NCBI GenBank assembly: GCA_035647435.1 | Contig: DASRNM010000009.1 | Span: forward strand, 1 to 27,266 | From: JAAZFZ01 sp035647435 | GTDB lineage: Bacteria > Bacillota > Clostridia > Oscillospirales > Acutalibacteraceae | DNA: 27,266 nt | Direction of reading: 5' to 3' | In this document: positions 25,597 to 27,266 of the stretch, piece after piece | How the letters are laid out: every line of letters begins with the position of its first letter | Numbering within the stretch: position 1 is the first letter of the stretch | Translations under genes and position numbers: made by a program | Notes under the pieces: generated by a model | The model's input: the letters and a program-made list of their open reading frames with translations, nothing else | What the model was told of the DNA's origin: nothing | The model's database searches: none

Positions 25597-25627
25597 AAAA
25601 AAATCGCTCGGTGAAAAACACCGAGCG
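25597..25627 (-). terminator. Riboswitch expression platform (intrinsic terminator)
   Basis: A perfect 9-bp stem (25619-25627 with 25605-25613), loop of five A/T bases, followed by ATTTTTTT on the - strand. Placed between the TPP aptamer and thiT it should end transcription when thiamine pyrophosphate is bound. Confidence 0.92.
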
Positions 25628-25642
25628 AAAGAATCATATGTG

Positions 25643-25718
25643 ATAACTTCCTCCGTCGGCATTACCCGCATCAGGTTAAAGGGTATGATCTCAGCCGAAA
25701 AACGGCACCCCTGTTACT
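25643..25718 (-). promoter_or_regulatory. TPP riboswitch (thi box)
   Basis: On the - strand the conserved thi-box elements are all present: GGGGTGCC, GGCTGAGA, an ACCCTTT segment, ACCTGATGCGGGTAATGCCG and CGGAGGAAG, closed by a GTAAC/GTTAT P1 stem. It binds thiamine pyrophosphate and turns off thiT through the downstream terminator. Confidence 0.97.
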
Positions 25719-25769
25719 GTTTGTTTTAAAAAATGCATTTTAAAGATTTGCGATATAGCTATTGAACAT

Positions 25770-25798
25770 ATAATAACTCAATGCCTTGTTTTTGTCAA
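25770..25798 (-). promoter_or_regulatory. Promoter of the riboswitch-thiT unit
   Basis: On the - strand a perfect TTGACA (25798-25793) and TATTAT (25775-25770) are 17 bases apart. The -35 lies inside the last codons of the radical SAM gene. The start would fall about 45 bases before the aptamer. Confidence 0.75.
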
Positions 25799-27226
25799 CT
25801 TGCTTTTTTCTTTTATTTTGGCCTTGCCTTCGGGAGTGTCTCTGTAATATTGAGTTTTTGGAGATGGGTGGTTTTTTGACTCCCAAATTCTTTTTGCCTC
25901 AGGTGCCCATTCTCTTGCGAACTTGTCGCAACGGGAGCAGAGGGTTTCGACATCCTCAGGGGCAAGTAAATCTGTTGATTTTGCGCCTGTTTCTTTGATA
26001 ATCTTTCTCAGACAATCGGGGTTTTCAAGCATGGGGCAAGGGCGTAGATGGTTATCGTTAAACGGTTGATTGTGCCAATATGCTTGGAAAAGTGGGTTTT
26101 GCAAGGCTTCAATAAGAGTGTGAGTGCGAATGTTTGAATCTGAATAATGAATGAACACGCAAGGCTCAATATCGCCGGCTGAATTAACATGAAAATAATT
26201 TCTTCCGCCTGCAATACAACCGCCGACATATTCCGCATCGTTCTGGAAGTCGACAATGAAAAGTGGTTTGCCCGTTTTGCTGTTTCTCATTTTTCTTAGC
26301 CAATAATACAAATACTCTCTTTGTTCAGTGGTGGGAATTAAATCACACACAGCACCCTTGCCTACAGGCATATAGTTGAAATACCATGCAAACTTAACGC
26401 CTTTTTCAATCATAAGGTCTATGAAAGCTTCGCTTGTAACGGCATCGACGTTTTCTCTTGTATAGCAAACCGAAATGCCGAACAAGCATTTGTTTTTCTT
26501 GAGCATGTCAATAGCAGCTATTGTTTTATCATAAGAGCCTTCTCCGCGGCGCGCGTCATTGCTTTCTTTTGTACCTTCAATGCTTATTGCAAAAGAAATG
26601 TTGCCTAGTCTTTTAACTTCTTTGCAGAAGTCTTCGTCAATTAAGGTTGCGTTTGTATAGGTTAAAAAAGCACAGTCTGGGTGCTTTTCACAAAGCTTTA
26701 TAATATCTTTATTTCTGATAAGTGGCTCACCGCCGGTGAACATATAAAAATGAGTGCCCATCGCAACACCCTGTGTTACAATGCTGTCCATTTCGTCAAA
26801 GCTCAAATTTTGAGCATGGCCGTAATCTGAGGACCAGCAACCCTTGCATTTTAAGTTGCACGCACTTGTTGGGTCAAGCAAAATAACCCACGGGATATTA
26901 CAGTTGTATTTTTCGCGGTTTTCTCTGACGTCCTTCGTGCCGTGATATGCAGCACCTAAACCGAGGGCGAGAAACATGTTTTTAATGATGCCCTTATCCA
27001 CGTCTTCAATTACACTCATTGCAAGCTGTGTCCACACATTTTCTGGGTCATTAGCCCCTTCTTTAAACTTTTCAAAGTTTTTTGAGGGAAAGATGTTGCC
27101 AACAAGACCTTGCATTCTATCAACGAGCTTAACAAGGTTTTTTTGCGGATCCTTGTCAATGTATTTTAGTGTTCTGTCTATGGCAAACCCTGCTGCGGCT
27201 CGCTCGGCTTTTTGTTTAATATTCAA
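25778..27226 (-). CDS. Radical SAM/SPASM-like protein of unknown substrate
   Basis: A 482-residue radical SAM enzyme. An N-terminal helical extension (1-110) precedes the TIM-barrel. The [4Fe-4S] motif CxxxCxxC is C123, C127, C130 (SACNLKCKGCW), followed by the GGEP motif (FTGGEPL) that binds SAM. The C-terminal part carries more Cys: GGC, EPC, RPC, NPDC and CSRC, consistent with one or two auxiliary clusters of SPASM type. Such enzymes start radical reactions on peptides or small molecules. No precursor peptide or partner gene is visible here, so the substrate is unknown. Start is a TTG with AGGGGG 8 bases upstream. The gene is monocistronic as far as the window shows. Confidence 0.88.
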   Translation of the reverse strand: MNIKQKAERAAAGFAIDRTLKYIDKDPQKNLVKLVDRMQGLVGNIFPSKNFEKFKEGANDPENVWTQLAMSVIEDVDKGIIKNMFLALGLGAAYHGTKDVRENREKYNCNIPWVILLDPTSACNLKCKGCWSSDYGHAQNLSFDEMDSIVTQGVAMGTHFYMFTGGEPLIRNKDIIKLCEKHPDCAFLTYTNATLIDEDFCKEVKRLGNISFAISIEGTKESNDARRGEGSYDKTIAAIDMLKKNKCLFGISVCYTRENVDAVTSEAFIDLMIEKGVKFAWYFNYMPVGKGAVCDLIPTTEQREYLYYWLRKMRNSKTGKPLFIVDFQNDAEYVGGCIAGGRNYFHVNSAGDIEPCVFIHYSDSNIRTHTLIEALQNPLFQAYWHNQPFNDNHLRPCPMLENPDCLRKIIKETGAKSTDLLAPEDVETLCSRCDKFAREWAPEAKRIWESKNHPSPKTQYYRDTPEGKAKIKEKSKLTKTRH

Positions 27227-27266
27227 AACAGATACCCCCTTATAAATGAACCAGATTATTATAACA

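Overview
The window looks like chromosome from a low-to-moderate GC Gram-positive anaerobe, most likely a clostridial Firmicute. Most starts have strong AGGAGG ribosome binding sites and TTG is used repeatedly as a start. A clostridial-type TPP riboswitch controls a ThiT transporter, and there is a two-gene sufC/sufB-D iron-sulfur locus and a nadD-yqeK-rsfS-leuS cluster. The assignment rests on gene content and signals only; no database search was possible.

Positions 1-12301 are an accessory defence island, mostly on the + strand. It opens with a class II Fic protein, followed by an hsdR-hsdM-hsdS type I restriction-modification operon. The expressed hsdS faces a second, start-less hsdS copy on the opposite strand, and a tyrosine recombinase gene lies between them. 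Three nested pairs of inverted repeats link the two hsdS copies, one of them 139 bp with only two mismatches. This is the layout of a phase-variable specificity switch with up to four target-domain combinations. The recombinase ribosome binding site lies in one arm of a 14-bp perfect inverted repeat whose other arm contains a -10-like box, which suggests a built-in limit on recombinase translation from read-through transcripts.

Next is a three-gene operon: a TPR protein with a C-terminal cold-shock domain, an RnlA-type HEPN RNase toxin (RX4H motif intact) and an RnlB-type antitoxin. RnlA-RnlB is known as an anti-phage toxin-antitoxin pair. The fused TPR/cold-shock protein at the head of the operon is the most unusual element here and may be a third component.

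Positions 12302-13367 form the island boundary. There is no convincing gene, only a run of short perfect hairpins, a broken 3' half of a tRNA-Arg(CCT)-like gene ending in CCA, and two roughly 108-bp direct repeats that each carry the tRNA 3' end plus an intrinsic terminator. This fits att-site remnants of integration into a tRNA gene.

From 13368 to the right end every gene is on the - strand and looks like core genome. In transcription order (right to left) these are a radical SAM protein, a TPP-riboswitch-controlled thiT, a zinc-ribbon/TPR membrane protein with an overlapping small membrane protein, sufC-sufD, an MFS transporter, an ABC ATPase and permease, nadD, yqeK, rsfS, leuS and a lipoprotein.
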